Positions 6,626 to 13,530 of a stretch of DNA of 13,530 nucleotides are shown piece by piece (the stretch's first letter is position 1; the number at the start of each line of letters is the position of its first letter). The stretch is from Chitinophagaceae bacterium UBA2791. Lineage in GTDB: Bacteria; Bacteroidota; Bacteroidia; Chitinophagales; Chitinophagaceae. Below the pieces are notes generated by a model that ran no database searches, was not told the origin of the DNA, and saw nothing but the letters and a program-made list of their open reading frames with translations. The stretch spans positions 1 through 13,530 of the forward strand of contig DEHV01000066.1 in the NCBI GenBank assembly GCA_002352105.1, given 5' to 3'. Both the position numbers and the translations under genes were made by a program.

Positions 6626-7792
6626 ATGAATACAAATAATTACTATGATGTTATCGTGTCCGGAGTAGGCTCGATGGGGGCCGCCGCCTGTTATTATCTT
6701 GCTCAAAGAAATATTAAGGTATTGGGGATTGATCAATTTGACATACCTCATGAGCAGGGTTCGCATGCCGGGCAAAGCCGTATCATACGCAAGGCTTATT
6801 TTGAAAATCCGGATTATATACCCCTGCTCAAAAGGGCATATGAAAATTGGAAGCGGCTGGAAGACCGGTCCGGCGCAAAGATATATTATCAAACAGGATT
6901 GCTTTATCACGGGAGGCCCGATCACCCGATCATATCGGGAACAAAGGATGCGGCGGCATTATACGATATTGAATTGGACCCGCTGGATGCCGGGGAAACG
7001 AAAAGCAGGTTCCCGCAATTCCGGCTTCCAGACGATTTTATAAGTTTTATCGAACCTGACGCCGGTTTTGTGACAGCGGAAAGATCGGTGTTAACTTATA
7101 AGTCCGAGTCTCTAAAAATGGGCGCAGCGATCAAGACGAATGAAAAGGTTATCGAATGGAAAAAAGGGCCGGATGGCATTAAGCTGACCACAGACAAGAA
7201 TATCTATTTCTGCAAGAAACTGATCATCACCGCCGGCGCCTGGGCGGGCAAACTTATTCCCGGGCTTAAGGCGGATTTGAGGGTAACCAGGCAAACGCTG
7301 GCCTGGATCAGGTCAAAGAATGACGCGTCTTTTACATTGGGTAATTTTCCCTGTTGGCTGGTAGCCCCGGAAGATAAGGGAGGAATATATTACGGCTTCC
7401 CGATATTGCCGGCAAATGAGTTTAGCGGCCCTGTGGGTTTAAAAATTGCCCACCATTATCCGCATGCGACTGCTGATCCTGATAATGTGGACAGAAATAT
7501 AAACACGCGCGACGAAGAAGAGATACGCGCGATCTTAAGAGATTATTTTACGATAACCGATATTGAAATCGCCGGATGGAAGACCTGCTTGTATACAAAT
7601 ACGAAGGATGAGGATTTTATTATAGATTTCCTCCCTGGCCATGATAAAGATGTGGCGATAGCCTGCGGATTCAGCGGCCATGGCTTTAAGTTTGTTTCGG
7701 TTGTGGGAGAGATACTGGCTGATCTTGCCCAGAATGGTAAAACGAATTTGCCTATAGGCTTTTTACGGTTGGATCGGGATCGCTTAAAATAG
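6626..7792 (+). CDS. solA: N-methyl-L-tryptophan oxidase / monomeric sarcosine oxidase family (SolA-like)
   Basis: FAD-dependent amine oxidase of the MSOX/MTOX family. Members oxidatively demethylate N-methyl amino acids, releasing formaldehyde, hydrogen peroxide and the free amino acid (glycine from sarcosine, tryptophan from N-methyltryptophan). The Rossmann motif GVGSMG is at 13-18. Family block HEQGSHAGQSRIIR is at 42-55, with Arg52 and Arg55 matching Arg49 and Arg52 of MSOX. Lys273 and His277 (GLKIAHH) match the oxygen-activating Lys265 and His269. Cys321 in CLYTNT matches the cysteine that carries the covalent flavin, with Tyr323 after it. GFSGHGFKF at 348-356 closes the FAD site. The length of 388 is normal and all key residues are present, so it should be active. 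AAGG directly abuts the ATG, unusually close for a ribosome site. It follows the unknown exported protein by 25 bases. Sarcosine versus N-methyltryptophan specificity cannot be decided by eye. Confidence 0.9.
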   Translation: MNTNNYYDVIVSGVGSMGAAACYYLAQRNIKVLGIDQFDIPHEQGSHAGQSRIIRKAYFENPDYIPLLKRAYENWKRLEDRSGAKIYYQTGLLYHGRPDHPIISGTKDAAALYDIELDPLDAGETKSRFPQFRLPDDFISFIEPDAGFVTAERSVLTYKSESLKMGAAIKTNEKVIEWKKGPDGIKLTTDKNIYFCKKLIITAGAWAGKLIPGLKADLRVTRQTLAWIRSKNDASFTLGNFPCWLVAPEDKGGIYYGFPILPANEFSGPVGLKIAHHYPHATADPDNVDRNINTRDEEEIRAILRDYFTITDIEIAGWKTCLYTNTKDEDFIIDFLPGHDKDVAIACGFSGHGFKFVSVVGEILADLAQNGKTNLPIGFLRLDRDRLK

Positions 7793-7844
7793 CGGCGGCA
7801 ACCTGACCGCGCGCAGTTGTCTTCTTCTGATCATCGGCCTGTCC

Positions 7845-7870
7845 CGGGCGTTCGCGCCTGTTTAATTTTA
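7845..7870 (+). terminator. Candidate terminator after solA
   Basis: CGGGCG at 7845-7850 pairs with CGCCTG at 7855-7860 (one G-T pair) around a TTCG tetraloop, followed by TTTAATTTTA. It lies 52 bases after the solA stop and ends on the stop codon of the converging ABC ATPase gene. The T-rich tail is on the + strand only, so it should act on solA transcripts. Confidence 0.5.
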
Positions 7871-8617
7871 CCCGAACCACTCGGAGATATCGGCGAGCGA
7901 TAACTGTAATTTTGATTCGGTATTGATGTCTCGCGCTATTTTGCCTTCCTGCAATTGTATGAGCCGGCCCCCGTATTGCTGGGCGTCTTTCAGGCTATGC
8001 GTAATCAATATAACGGTAATGCCCATCTCCTTGTTGAATGTATCGGCAAGGTTTAAAACGACGCGGGCGGATTTTGGGTCGAGCGCTGCTGTCGGTTCGT
8101 CCAGCAGTAAAATATCTGTGTTATCCATCACGCTCATCAACAGCGTCAGCGCCTGTCGCTGCCCTCCCGACAAATTTCCCATGGATTGATTGATCTTGTT
8201 CTCAAGGCCCATCCCAAGACCGGCGATACGGCTGATCACTTCTCTTTTAAATACCTTGTCAGCGCCGATCTTCAGGCTTTTACGCCGGGTGCGTAAGGCG
8301 GCGAGTCTGAAATTGTCCAGTATTGTCAGGTCGGGGGCTGTGCCGTTATTCGGGTTTTGGAAAACGCGGGCTATCCATTTGCTTCTTTTGTGTTCCGGGA
8401 TCCGGGTAATGTCTTCGCCGTTTATCCTGACCGATCCGGAACTGGGTTTTTCAGCGCCTCCGATAATGTTCAGCAAAGTGGTCTTTCCGCTGCCATTGGC
8501 GCCGACAAGCGTTACGAATTCGCCCTTGTCGATCTTCAGGGAAATATTCTTTAAAGCCGAGAGCTCGTTTTCCTTTCCCTTATGAAAGATCTTGCTGATA
8601 TTTTCTAACGAAATCAT
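7868..8617 (-). CDS. ABC transporter ATP-binding protein (TrpZ-like)
   Basis: Cytoplasmic ATPase that powers the importer encoded by the two genes upstream. It has the full motif set: Walker A GANGSGKTT at 39-47, Q-loop Gln87 (VFQNP), signature LSGGQRQ at 149-155, Walker B ILLLDEP at 169-175 with catalytic Glu174, D-loop AALD at 177-180 and switch His207. At 249 residues it is a stand-alone nucleotide-binding domain. The FQNPNNGTAPDLTILDNF region is typical of ATPases paired with LivH-like permeases and PF04392 binding proteins, the group that includes streptococcal TrpXYZ. It is third in a - strand operon, 29 bases after the permease stop, and converges on solA. Substrate is discussed under the binding protein. 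Confidence 0.92.
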   Translation of the reverse strand: MISLENISKIFHKGKENELSALKNISLKIDKGEFVTLVGANGSGKTTLLNIIGGAEKPSSGSVRINGEDITRIPEHKRSKWIARVFQNPNNGTAPDLTILDNFRLAALRTRRKSLKIGADKVFKREVISRIAGLGMGLENKINQSMGNLSGGQRQALTLLMSVMDNTDILLLDEPTAALDPKSARVVLNLADTFNKEMGITVILITHSLKDAQQYGGRLIQLQEGKIARDINTESKLQLSLADISEWFG

Positions 8618-8646
8618 TCGTTGTCGTTTTAAATTGCTTCGCTAAA

Positions 8647-9522
8647 TCATGCTCTTTTTAATATCCTGCCTGCCCTGGGAAGCGCCACGATCAGCAGCAC
8701 GAACAGGGCCGTGAACAGTTTCAGGAAATTGGGATCTACGCCCATCGCCAGCGTGAAGGCAAGAACCATCTGGAATAAAAAGCTTCCAACCAAGACCATC
8801 GCGATCTGCAAACCAATATTGGTGATGTTCATCCAGGCGCGCAATGAATCGGCGATCAACACGGATCCCAGGCCGGTAATGACAATGCCGATGCCCATGT
8901 TTATATCAGTAAAGCCCTGGTATTGCGAAACCAGGAAGCCGCTCAATGCGGTAAGCGCATTGGCGATCGCCAGGCCAATGATCTTAATGACGTCGTTATT
9001 GACGCCCAGCGACCGGGTCATCATGGGATTGTTGCCGGCGGCGCGCATGGCGATGCCAAAATCCGTTCTCAATAAATAGCGAAGCAGAAAGCTCAGTATG
9101 CCGACAATCAAAACGGCAATAAATAGTTGGTTGTACAGTTCGTTTTCAAAGAAGGTAAAGGCATTGAAGAGCACAGGCAAATTGATCAGCGGGATATTGG
9201 ATCTTCCCAGGATGATCAGGTTGATGGAATACAGTCCGGTCATCACCAATATCCCCGCCAGCAAGGCGTCGATCTTCAGTTTCGTATGCACCAGCGCTGT
9301 ACAGATCCCTGCAATCGCGCCCGCAAGCATACATACCGGCAATACCGCAAGGGGCGACCAGTGATGCATTAGCAATGTGGCGGCTACTGCGGCGCCTAGG
9401 GTATAGCTTCCATCAGTGGTAATATCGGGTATATTGAACACCTTCATGGTGATATAGATGCCCATGGCCATTGGCCCGAGGCAGAGTGAAAGTTGCAGCG
9501 CCGCCAGGTAAAATTGACTCAT
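8647..9522 (-). CDS. ABC transporter permease, LivH-like (TrpY-like)
   Basis: Inner-membrane permease of the BPD_transp_2 (LivH/LivM-like) superfamily. The 291 residues contain about eight hydrophobic spans. The N-terminal block NIPDITTDGSYTLGAAVAA (30-48) and the cytoplasmic coupling loop LRTDFGIAMRAAGNNPMMTRSLGV (around 151-174, which docks on the ATPase) are characteristic of permeases paired with PF04392 binding proteins. The gene overlaps the binding-protein gene by 4 bases (ATGA at 9522-9519), indicating translational coupling and fixed subunit ratios. A single permease gene implies a homodimeric channel. Length and motifs are normal, with no sign of damage. Confidence 0.92.
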   Translation of the reverse strand: MSQFYLAALQLSLCLGPMAMGIYITMKVFNIPDITTDGSYTLGAAVAATLLMHHWSPLAVLPVCMLAGAIAGICTALVHTKLKIDALLAGILVMTGLYSINLIILGRSNIPLINLPVLFNAFTFFENELYNQLFIAVLIVGILSFLLRYLLRTDFGIAMRAAGNNPMMTRSLGVNNDVIKIIGLAIANALTALSGFLVSQYQGFTDINMGIGIVITGLGSVLIADSLRAWMNITNIGLQIAMVLVGSFLFQMVLAFTLAMGVDPNFLKLFTALFVLLIVALPRAGRILKRA

Positions 9523-10481
9523 TGCACAGCTTGGAAATTTGAAGGAATGTCAATATTGAACTTTTTTGCCACGGCGGGATTATAAACCCTTTTCCTGGCA
9601 TTCACCATTTCCCAATGGAGGCCGTCCGCGCTTTTTGTTTTCAGGTATTTTGCAGCCTGCTTGCCTGCCTGGTAACCCCATTGGTAAATATCAGCGCCGT
9701 ATGCCGCCAGCGCGCCTCTTTCCACCAGGCCCGCTTCGCTGGTGAAAATGGGAATACGGTTTTGGTTGCACAGTTTAAGGATGGTTTCAAAGGATCCGAA
9801 GACGATATTGTCGGGGTTTGCAAAAAATACGTCTATGTTTTCTGATAGCAGGGAGGCTGTTACCAACTGCGCGTCAGCAGATGAGTTCACTGGCCGGAAA
9901 ACAAGATGAATATTGTTTGCTCCGGCAAGCTGCTTGATCCGGTCCATTGATTCCACCGACTGCGGTTCTGATTGATTAAAGATCATTCCGACCCTTAAGG
10001 TTCCGGACTTTGGTTGGATGACTTTGGGGATGAGTAAAAAGGAGGTGTCTATATAATCCAGCGTTTCGCCGACCCCGAACAGGTTGGAAGGAGGGTTTCC
10101 CTTGTCGTCGTTCACCCTCATCAGCGTTGGCGTGGGCGATACCATCATAAAGATGGGGATCTCTCTGGTGTTCTGGATAGCAGTAATGGCGGAGATAGAG
10201 GGGCTGGCCGCAATAAGCGTGACCGGCTGTGAAATAAAGTATTTAATGATCTGCGTAAGCGTAGGAATACTTCCCTGCGCATTGCGGTAGATGATTTTCA
10301 AAGTTTCTTTTTTTTCGTCGAATCCCTCCTGTTGCAGGGCGTCAAAGAACCCGGTCTTTGCCTGCTCAATGGTGTTGTCCTGGAATGCATCTGCAAATCC
10401 GATCACGGGAATATCCGGGTTCTTCTGATTACAGCATACGATGCTTATGGCAAAGCTGACAATAAACAGCCCTTTTTTCAT
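9519..10481 (-). CDS. ABC transporter substrate-binding lipoprotein, PF04392 type (TrpX-like)
   Basis: Extracytoplasmic solute-binding protein, first gene of the importer operon. The N-terminus MKKGLFIVSFAISIVCCNQ is a signal with Cys16-Cys17 as the probable lipid-attachment site. The lipobox is unusual because the residue before the second Cys is itself Cys. The mature part has the periplasmic-binding fold in two lobes, starting VIGFADAFQD at ~26, with typical family stretches TLIAASPSISAITAIQ, FFANPDNIVFGSFE and SEAGLVERGALAAYGADIYQWGYQAGKQAAKYL. The length of 320 is usual for PF04392. Streptococcal TrpX, a characterised member, binds tryptophan, and other members bind other aromatic amino acids or are uncharacterised. 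The divergent trpB-like gene next door favours tryptophan, but that is context only. The gene is transcribed away from trpB across a 310-base spacer. Confidence 0.88.
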   Translation of the reverse strand: MKKGLFIVSFAISIVCCNQKNPDIPVIGFADAFQDNTIEQAKTGFFDALQQEGFDEKKETLKIIYRNAQGSIPTLTQIIKYFISQPVTLIAASPSISAITAIQNTREIPIFMMVSPTPTLMRVNDDKGNPPSNLFGVGETLDYIDTSFLLIPKVIQPKSGTLRVGMIFNQSEPQSVESMDRIKQLAGANNIHLVFRPVNSSADAQLVTASLLSENIDVFFANPDNIVFGSFETILKLCNQNRIPIFTSEAGLVERGALAAYGADIYQWGYQAGKQAAKYLKTKSADGLHWEMVNARKRVYNPAVAKKFNIDIPSNFQAVQ

Positions 10482-10791
10482 TGCTTATAAGATTAGGATC
10501 ATTAAAAGAAAACGCTCTTCACGGATTGAATCCTGCAAGGCATTGCCAAAAAATAGCGCCTAAAGTAAACAATTATTTTGAACCAGCCTTTGAGAATGAG
10601 CTCAGTCTATAAGTCGGCAAACCAATACCTATCCGGCCCGCGAAGATGTTCCAAAGCAGGACTGGTAGTGTAATGTAAAGGCCTGTGGCGGCGCCTCCGC
10701 GGTAAATTCTCGCGACTACGCGCAGCTGCGCATGTATAGGATTTTCCGCCTTTGCCCTTTTTCAGTATATTGACTGTCAAAACCCCATCAT
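10482..10791. promoter_or_regulatory. 310-base divergent promoter region between the ABC operon and trpB
   Basis: No gene is supported. Two symmetrical sites stand out: GGATTGAATCC at 10523-10533 (5-bp arms around one base), about 42 bases upstream of the binding-protein start, and the perfect 12-bp palindrome GCGCAGCTGCGC at 10720-10731, about 61 bases upstream of trpB. A - strand TACTTTAG at 10567-10560 matches the -7 consensus with one mismatch, but no -33 element is visible. I saw no Trp-rich leader peptide and no attenuator hairpin, so trp-style attenuation is not supported. Confidence 0.4.
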
Positions 10792-12156
10792 ATGGCACAA
10801 CAAAGGAAAATCACGTTGCAGGAATCAGAGATCCCAACGCATTGGTACAATATTGTGGCGGACATGCCCAACAAACCCATGCCGCCATTGCATCCGGGAA
10901 CCAAGCAGCCTGTCGGTCCGGAAGACCTGGCGCCGCTGTTTCCCATGGAATTGATAAAGCAGGAAGTAAGCGCGGAAAAATGGATAGAGATACCCGATGA
11001 AGTGCGAAACCTTTATGCGATCTGGCGGCCGACGCCCATGTACAGGGCCTATGGTTTAGAAAAAGCGCTGGGTACAAAATCGAAAATTTATTATAAATAC
11101 GAGGGCGTGAGCCCTGCAGGTTCTCATAAGCCCAATACCGCCGTACCACAGGCCTATTATAATATGAAGGAAGGCGTAAAAAAGATCGCTACGGAAACCG
11201 GCGCGGGTCAGTGGGGCAGCGCCCTGAGCTTTGCGTGTAAATTATTCGGCATATCCTGCGAAGTGTTTATGGTAAAAGTGAGCTACGACGGAAAACCCTA
11301 CAGGAAGATCATGATGAATACCTGGGGAGCAAAGGTGCACGCCTCTCCCAGCAACCTCACCAATGCCGGCCGGAGCATTCTCGCCGGAGATCCCAATTCC
11401 CCCGGCAGTTTGGGTATTGCGATCTCAGAAGCGGTAGAAGTAGCGGCTACTAATAACGATACAAAATATTCTTTGGGCAGCGTATTGAATCACGTGCTTA
11501 CGCATCAGACAGTGATAGGACTGGAAGCGCTGAAACAAATGGAGAAGGCCGGCGATTATCCCGATATCGTGGTAGCGCCGTTTGGCGGCGGATCAAACTT
11601 TGCAGGCATTGCCTTTCCCTTCCTGCAGGATAAACTGACCAATGGAAAAAAGGTGAGGGCTATTGCGGTAGAACCTACTTCCTGCCCGAAATTAACCAGG
11701 GGCGTTTTCCGCTATGATTTTGGCGACACTGTCGGGATGACGCCCCTGATTCCCATGTATACCCTGGGACATAATTTTATTCCATCGCCTATTCACGCGG
11801 GAGGCTTGCGTTATCATGGCGCAGGCGCCATTGTAAGCCAGTTGTTAAAGGATGATCTTATTGAAGCCGTAGCCATTAACCAAACCGAATGTTTTGATGC
11901 CGGTCTCCTGTTCTCCGGTTCCGAAGGGATCATCCCCGCTCCTGAAGCCACTCATGCCATTGCGGAAGTGGTGCGCCAGGCGAAACGGGCCGACGAAGAA
12001 GGAACTTCCAGGACCATCTTGTTCAACCTGTGCGGCCATGGCCATTTTGATCTGAGCGCCTATGAGCAGTACCTGAGCGGTAAGCTGGTTGACTATGAAG
12101 TATCGCAGGAAGATATCAATCGATCGCTTGCAGCCCTGGATACGCCGGCTGTTTAG
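10792..12156 (+). CDS. trpB: TrpB2-type tryptophan synthase beta chain (TrpB-like PLP enzyme)
   Basis: Pyridoxal-phosphate enzyme that joins indole with serine to give tryptophan. Family signs: Lys113 in SPAGSHKPNTA forms the PLP Schiff base; Glu135 in ETGAGQWG is the catalytic acid region; GGGSNF at 265-270 binds the cofactor phosphate; SEGIIPAPEATHA at 377-389 and CGHGHFD at 414-420 close the site. The long N-terminal extension, the YKYEGVSPAGSHKPN block and the 454-residue length mark it as TrpB2 (the trpB_rel group), not the TrpA-partnered TrpB1 of ~400 residues. TrpB2 enzymes often work without TrpA, using free indole. No trpA or other trp gene is in the window. It is monocistronic, ends in a strong terminator and is divergent from a TrpXYZ-like importer. 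The ATG follows no clear Shine-Dalgarno. Confidence 0.93.
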   Translation: MAQQRKITLQESEIPTHWYNIVADMPNKPMPPLHPGTKQPVGPEDLAPLFPMELIKQEVSAEKWIEIPDEVRNLYAIWRPTPMYRAYGLEKALGTKSKIYYKYEGVSPAGSHKPNTAVPQAYYNMKEGVKKIATETGAGQWGSALSFACKLFGISCEVFMVKVSYDGKPYRKIMMNTWGAKVHASPSNLTNAGRSILAGDPNSPGSLGIAISEAVEVAATNNDTKYSLGSVLNHVLTHQTVIGLEALKQMEKAGDYPDIVVAPFGGGSNFAGIAFPFLQDKLTNGKKVRAIAVEPTSCPKLTRGVFRYDFGDTVGMTPLIPMYTLGHNFIPSPIHAGGLRYHGAGAIVSQLLKDDLIEAVAINQTECFDAGLLFSGSEGIIPAPEATHAIAEVVRQAKRADEEGTSRTILFNLCGHGHFDLSAYEQYLSGKLVDYEVSQEDINRSLAALDTPAV

Positions 12157-12255
12157 AGAAATCCATTGACGGATTTATCGGGTTCTACGCCACAAGCGCT
12201 GGAAGCCCTTGTAGAAAACACTTCCGCCGGTCTTTTATTTTGAACAATATATTAT

Positions 12256-12291
12256 TAAGGAAGCCTTGTCTGGCTTCCTTATTTTATTTTT
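12256..12291 (+). terminator. Strong intrinsic terminator after trpB
   Basis: TAAGGAAGCC at 12256-12265 pairs perfectly with GGCTTCCTTA at 12272-12281 (10 pairs, 6-base loop), followed by a T-rich run to 12291. It lies 100 bases after the trpB stop and separates trpB from the SusC gene. Confidence 0.85.
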
Positions 12292-12316
12292 CCTTCAGCA
12301 TAGTTATCCCCGCTGT

Positions 12317-12406
12317 TTATTTCGTCTTACAGTAGCGCTTTTTGTTCATGATCATAATGGCTGCGTAAATGACGATTAAAAATACCTGGTAGATCGGACT
12401 GCTTAC
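12317..12406 (-). pseudogene. Possible C-terminal relic of a membrane protein
   Basis: A 29-codon open stretch on the - strand encodes a hydrophobic span (YQVFLIVIYAAIMIM) followed by a basic tail (NKKRYCKTK) and TAA. An in-frame TAG lies immediately upstream at 12409-12407. It has the look of the last helix and positive-inside tail of an integral membrane protein, but no start or ribosome site belongs to it. It is short, so chance is a serious alternative. Confidence 0.2.
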
Positions 12407-12658
12407 CTATCCTGTTGCGTAAGGAAAACCGGGATTTAACGAAAGACAATTTATTGTGCAGGGGTCATCCCCCGCGGATATGCAACCGTATTCACTGCCG
12501 GCGCATATGCGGATATCTTAATTCCTGATTGAGGAAGGGGCCTTGCTATGGCATCTGCCGACCGGAGATTCGACTCTTCACTAAAATATCTGCCAATGAA
12601 AGTAAAAAATTGAAACACTGTTCGCTTCCTTTTATTGTTAACCAACTAATATGCGAAA

Positions 12659-13530
12659 ATGAAAATCAAACATCTTCTTCTTTTGGCTTTCTGGACGGCT
12701 TTTGTTGCGGCCATTCCTTTTTCCTTGCTTGCGCAAAGCTTAAGAAATATTACGGGAACGGTTTATGACAGCAGCGCGAATAGCCCTATTTCAGGCGTGA
12801 GCATTGTTGTGAAAGGCAGCTCCCGCGGCGCATCTACCGATGCGAATGGAAAGTACAGCATTCAGGCCGCTCCTTCGGACATTCTTGTTTTTTCTATTAT
12901 CGGTTATGCAGATCAACAGGTAACCGTTGGCGCGCGGGGCGCGATCGATGTGATCATGCAGGAAAACGCAATGCTCTTACAGAGCGTTGAGGTGAATGTC
13001 GGATATGGCACACAGCGGCGCGCGGATGTGACCGGCGCCGTGTCTTCTATTTCTTCAAAAGAGATATCAGAACTTCCGCTAACCAATTTTCAGCAGGCTT
13101 TGCAGGGGCGGACTCCGGGCATTGACGTGGTTGCGGCGGGAACCACTCCTGGCTCCGGGGTCACGGTGCGCATCAGGGGCCGTCGCTCTTTTTCGGCAAG
13201 CAATGATCCGTTGTATGTTATTGACGGCATACCGATGACCGGGGATATGACGGATATCAATCCTAATGATATCGAGACGATGGATGTGCTCAAGGATGCA
13301 TCTGCGACCGCTATCTATGGATCAAGAGGCGCAAACGGCGTGGTGCTCATCACGACGAAGAGAGGAAAGATCGGAAGGCCAAGCCTTTCTTATTCCATGT
13401 ATACCGGTATTACTACTCCGGAGGGCGACTACAACGTAATGAACGGGCCGCAATATGAACAATACAGGATCGAAGCGTTCAGGACAATAGGGCAGGAGCC
13501 GCCATGGGCGCCGGTGGAGTTGGAGTCGAT
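12659..13530 (+). CDS. SusC/RagA family TonB-linked outer-membrane protein (3'-truncated by window)
   Basis: TonB-dependent receptor that pulls bound nutrients, usually glycans or peptides, through the outer membrane together with a SusD lipoprotein. Only the first 290 codons are in the window and the frame is open to the edge. Signal peptide is 1-25 (MKIKHLLLLAFW, ending FSLLA before Gln26). Residues ~31-102 form the carboxypeptidase-like regulatory domain (ITGTVYDSSANSPISGVSI, ASTDANGKYSI). The TonB-box/plug region starts at ~109 (SVEVNVGYGTQRRADVTGAVSS), and the plug continues to DVLKDASATAIYGSRGANGVVLITTKRGK at ~209-237. This layout is diagnostic of SusC. The extra N-terminal secretin/STN domain found in FecR-controlled receptors is absent. 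The ATG is chosen for the signal peptide; an A-rich GCGAAAATGAAAATC context surrounds it. A susD gene is expected beyond the window. The substrate is unknown. Confidence 0.95.
   Translation, partial: MKIKHLLLLAFWTAFVAAIPFSLLAQSLRNITGTVYDSSANSPISGVSIVVKGSSRGASTDANGKYSIQAAPSDILVFSIIGYADQQVTVGARGAIDVIMQENAMLLQSVEVNVGYGTQRRADVTGAVSSISSKEISELPLTNFQQALQGRTPGIDVVAAGTTPGSGVTVRIRGRRSFSASNDPLYVIDGIPMTGDMTDINPNDIETMDVLKDASATAIYGSRGANGVVLITTKRGKIGRPSLSYSMYTGITTPEGDYNVMNGPQYEQYRIEAFRTIGQEPPWAPVELES

Larger units (their letters stand above)
12157..12658. other. 502-base intergenic region between trpB and the SusC gene
   Basis: It holds the trpB terminator, a possible short relic of a membrane protein on the - strand (12317-12406) and the SusC leader. 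Near the SusC start, TTG at 12610-12612 with a 20-base spacer and TATTGTTA at 12633-12640 is a poor promoter match (two mismatches in the -7 box). ATATGCGGATATC at ~12506-12518 echoes GCGGATATGC at ~12475-12484. Otherwise nothing is recognised. Confidence 0.4.

Noticed and set aside
9519..9522. Possible frameshift between the binding protein and permease genes
   Set aside because: The 4-base ATGA overlap is an ordinary translational-coupling junction, and both proteins are complete.
10482..10791. trp-type attenuator or T-box ahead of trpB
   Set aside because: I find no Trp-codon leader peptide, no terminator/antiterminator pair and no T-box core sequence.
10607..10798. 63-codon - strand open frame in the trpB/ABC spacer
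   Set aside because: It overlaps the trpB start and the palindromic promoter region, is rich in Arg from GC-rich DNA, and has no supporting signals.
12565..12600. TTCGA-containing stretch resembling a tRNA T-arm
   Set aside because: The flanking arms do not form the 5-pair T stem, and there is no acceptor, D or anticodon arm nearby.

Overview
The window looks like chromosomal DNA of a Bacteroidota member, most plausibly Chitinophagaceae-like. The evidence is a type IX secretion (T9SS) C-terminal sorting domain, the start of a SusC/RagA TonB-linked outer-membrane protein, mostly absent Shine-Dalgarno sequences with A-rich leaders, and promoter-like TAnnTTTG elements. I see no rRNA, tRNA, CRISPR array, integrase or transposase. 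It reads as an ordinary metabolic and cell-envelope region rather than a mobile island.

Left part (1-4322). A T9SS-exported repeat-containing surface protein on the + strand runs in from the left edge, and its reading frame is broken within the first ~16 bases. It converges, with 2 bases between stop codons, on a MurC/Mpl-like Mur ligase paralogue on the - strand. Upstream of that, also on the - strand, is a pirin-family cupin with all four metal ligands. An 18-bp perfect palindrome lies just upstream of the pirin gene.

Middle part (4323-7870). A 556-base gene-free region holds the palindrome, an array of imperfect ~63-bp tandem repeats, a hairpin-forming inverted repeat and a candidate promoter. 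It leads into a + strand gene pair: an exported 573-residue protein of unknown function, and a SolA/MSOX-type covalent-flavin amine oxidase (N-methyl-L-tryptophan oxidase or monomeric sarcosine oxidase). A GC-rich hairpin with a TTCG loop ends this unit.

Right part (7868-13530). A compact - strand operon encodes an ABC importer of the TrpXYZ type: a PF04392-like binding lipoprotein, a LivH-like permease and an ATPase. Divergent from it across 310 bases is a TrpB2-type tryptophan synthase beta chain with a strong terminator. The last gene is a SusC/RagA receptor cut by the window edge.

The most suggestive biological link is the clustering of a TrpB2 enzyme, a TrpXYZ-type transporter and an oxidase whose family can release tryptophan from N-methyltryptophan. 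This would be a possible tryptophan/indole acquisition cluster, but the link is inference from neighbourhood. No clearly new system is evident. The items most worth a second look are the tandem repeats, the palindrome upstream of pirin, the unknown exported protein and the tryptophan-themed cluster.
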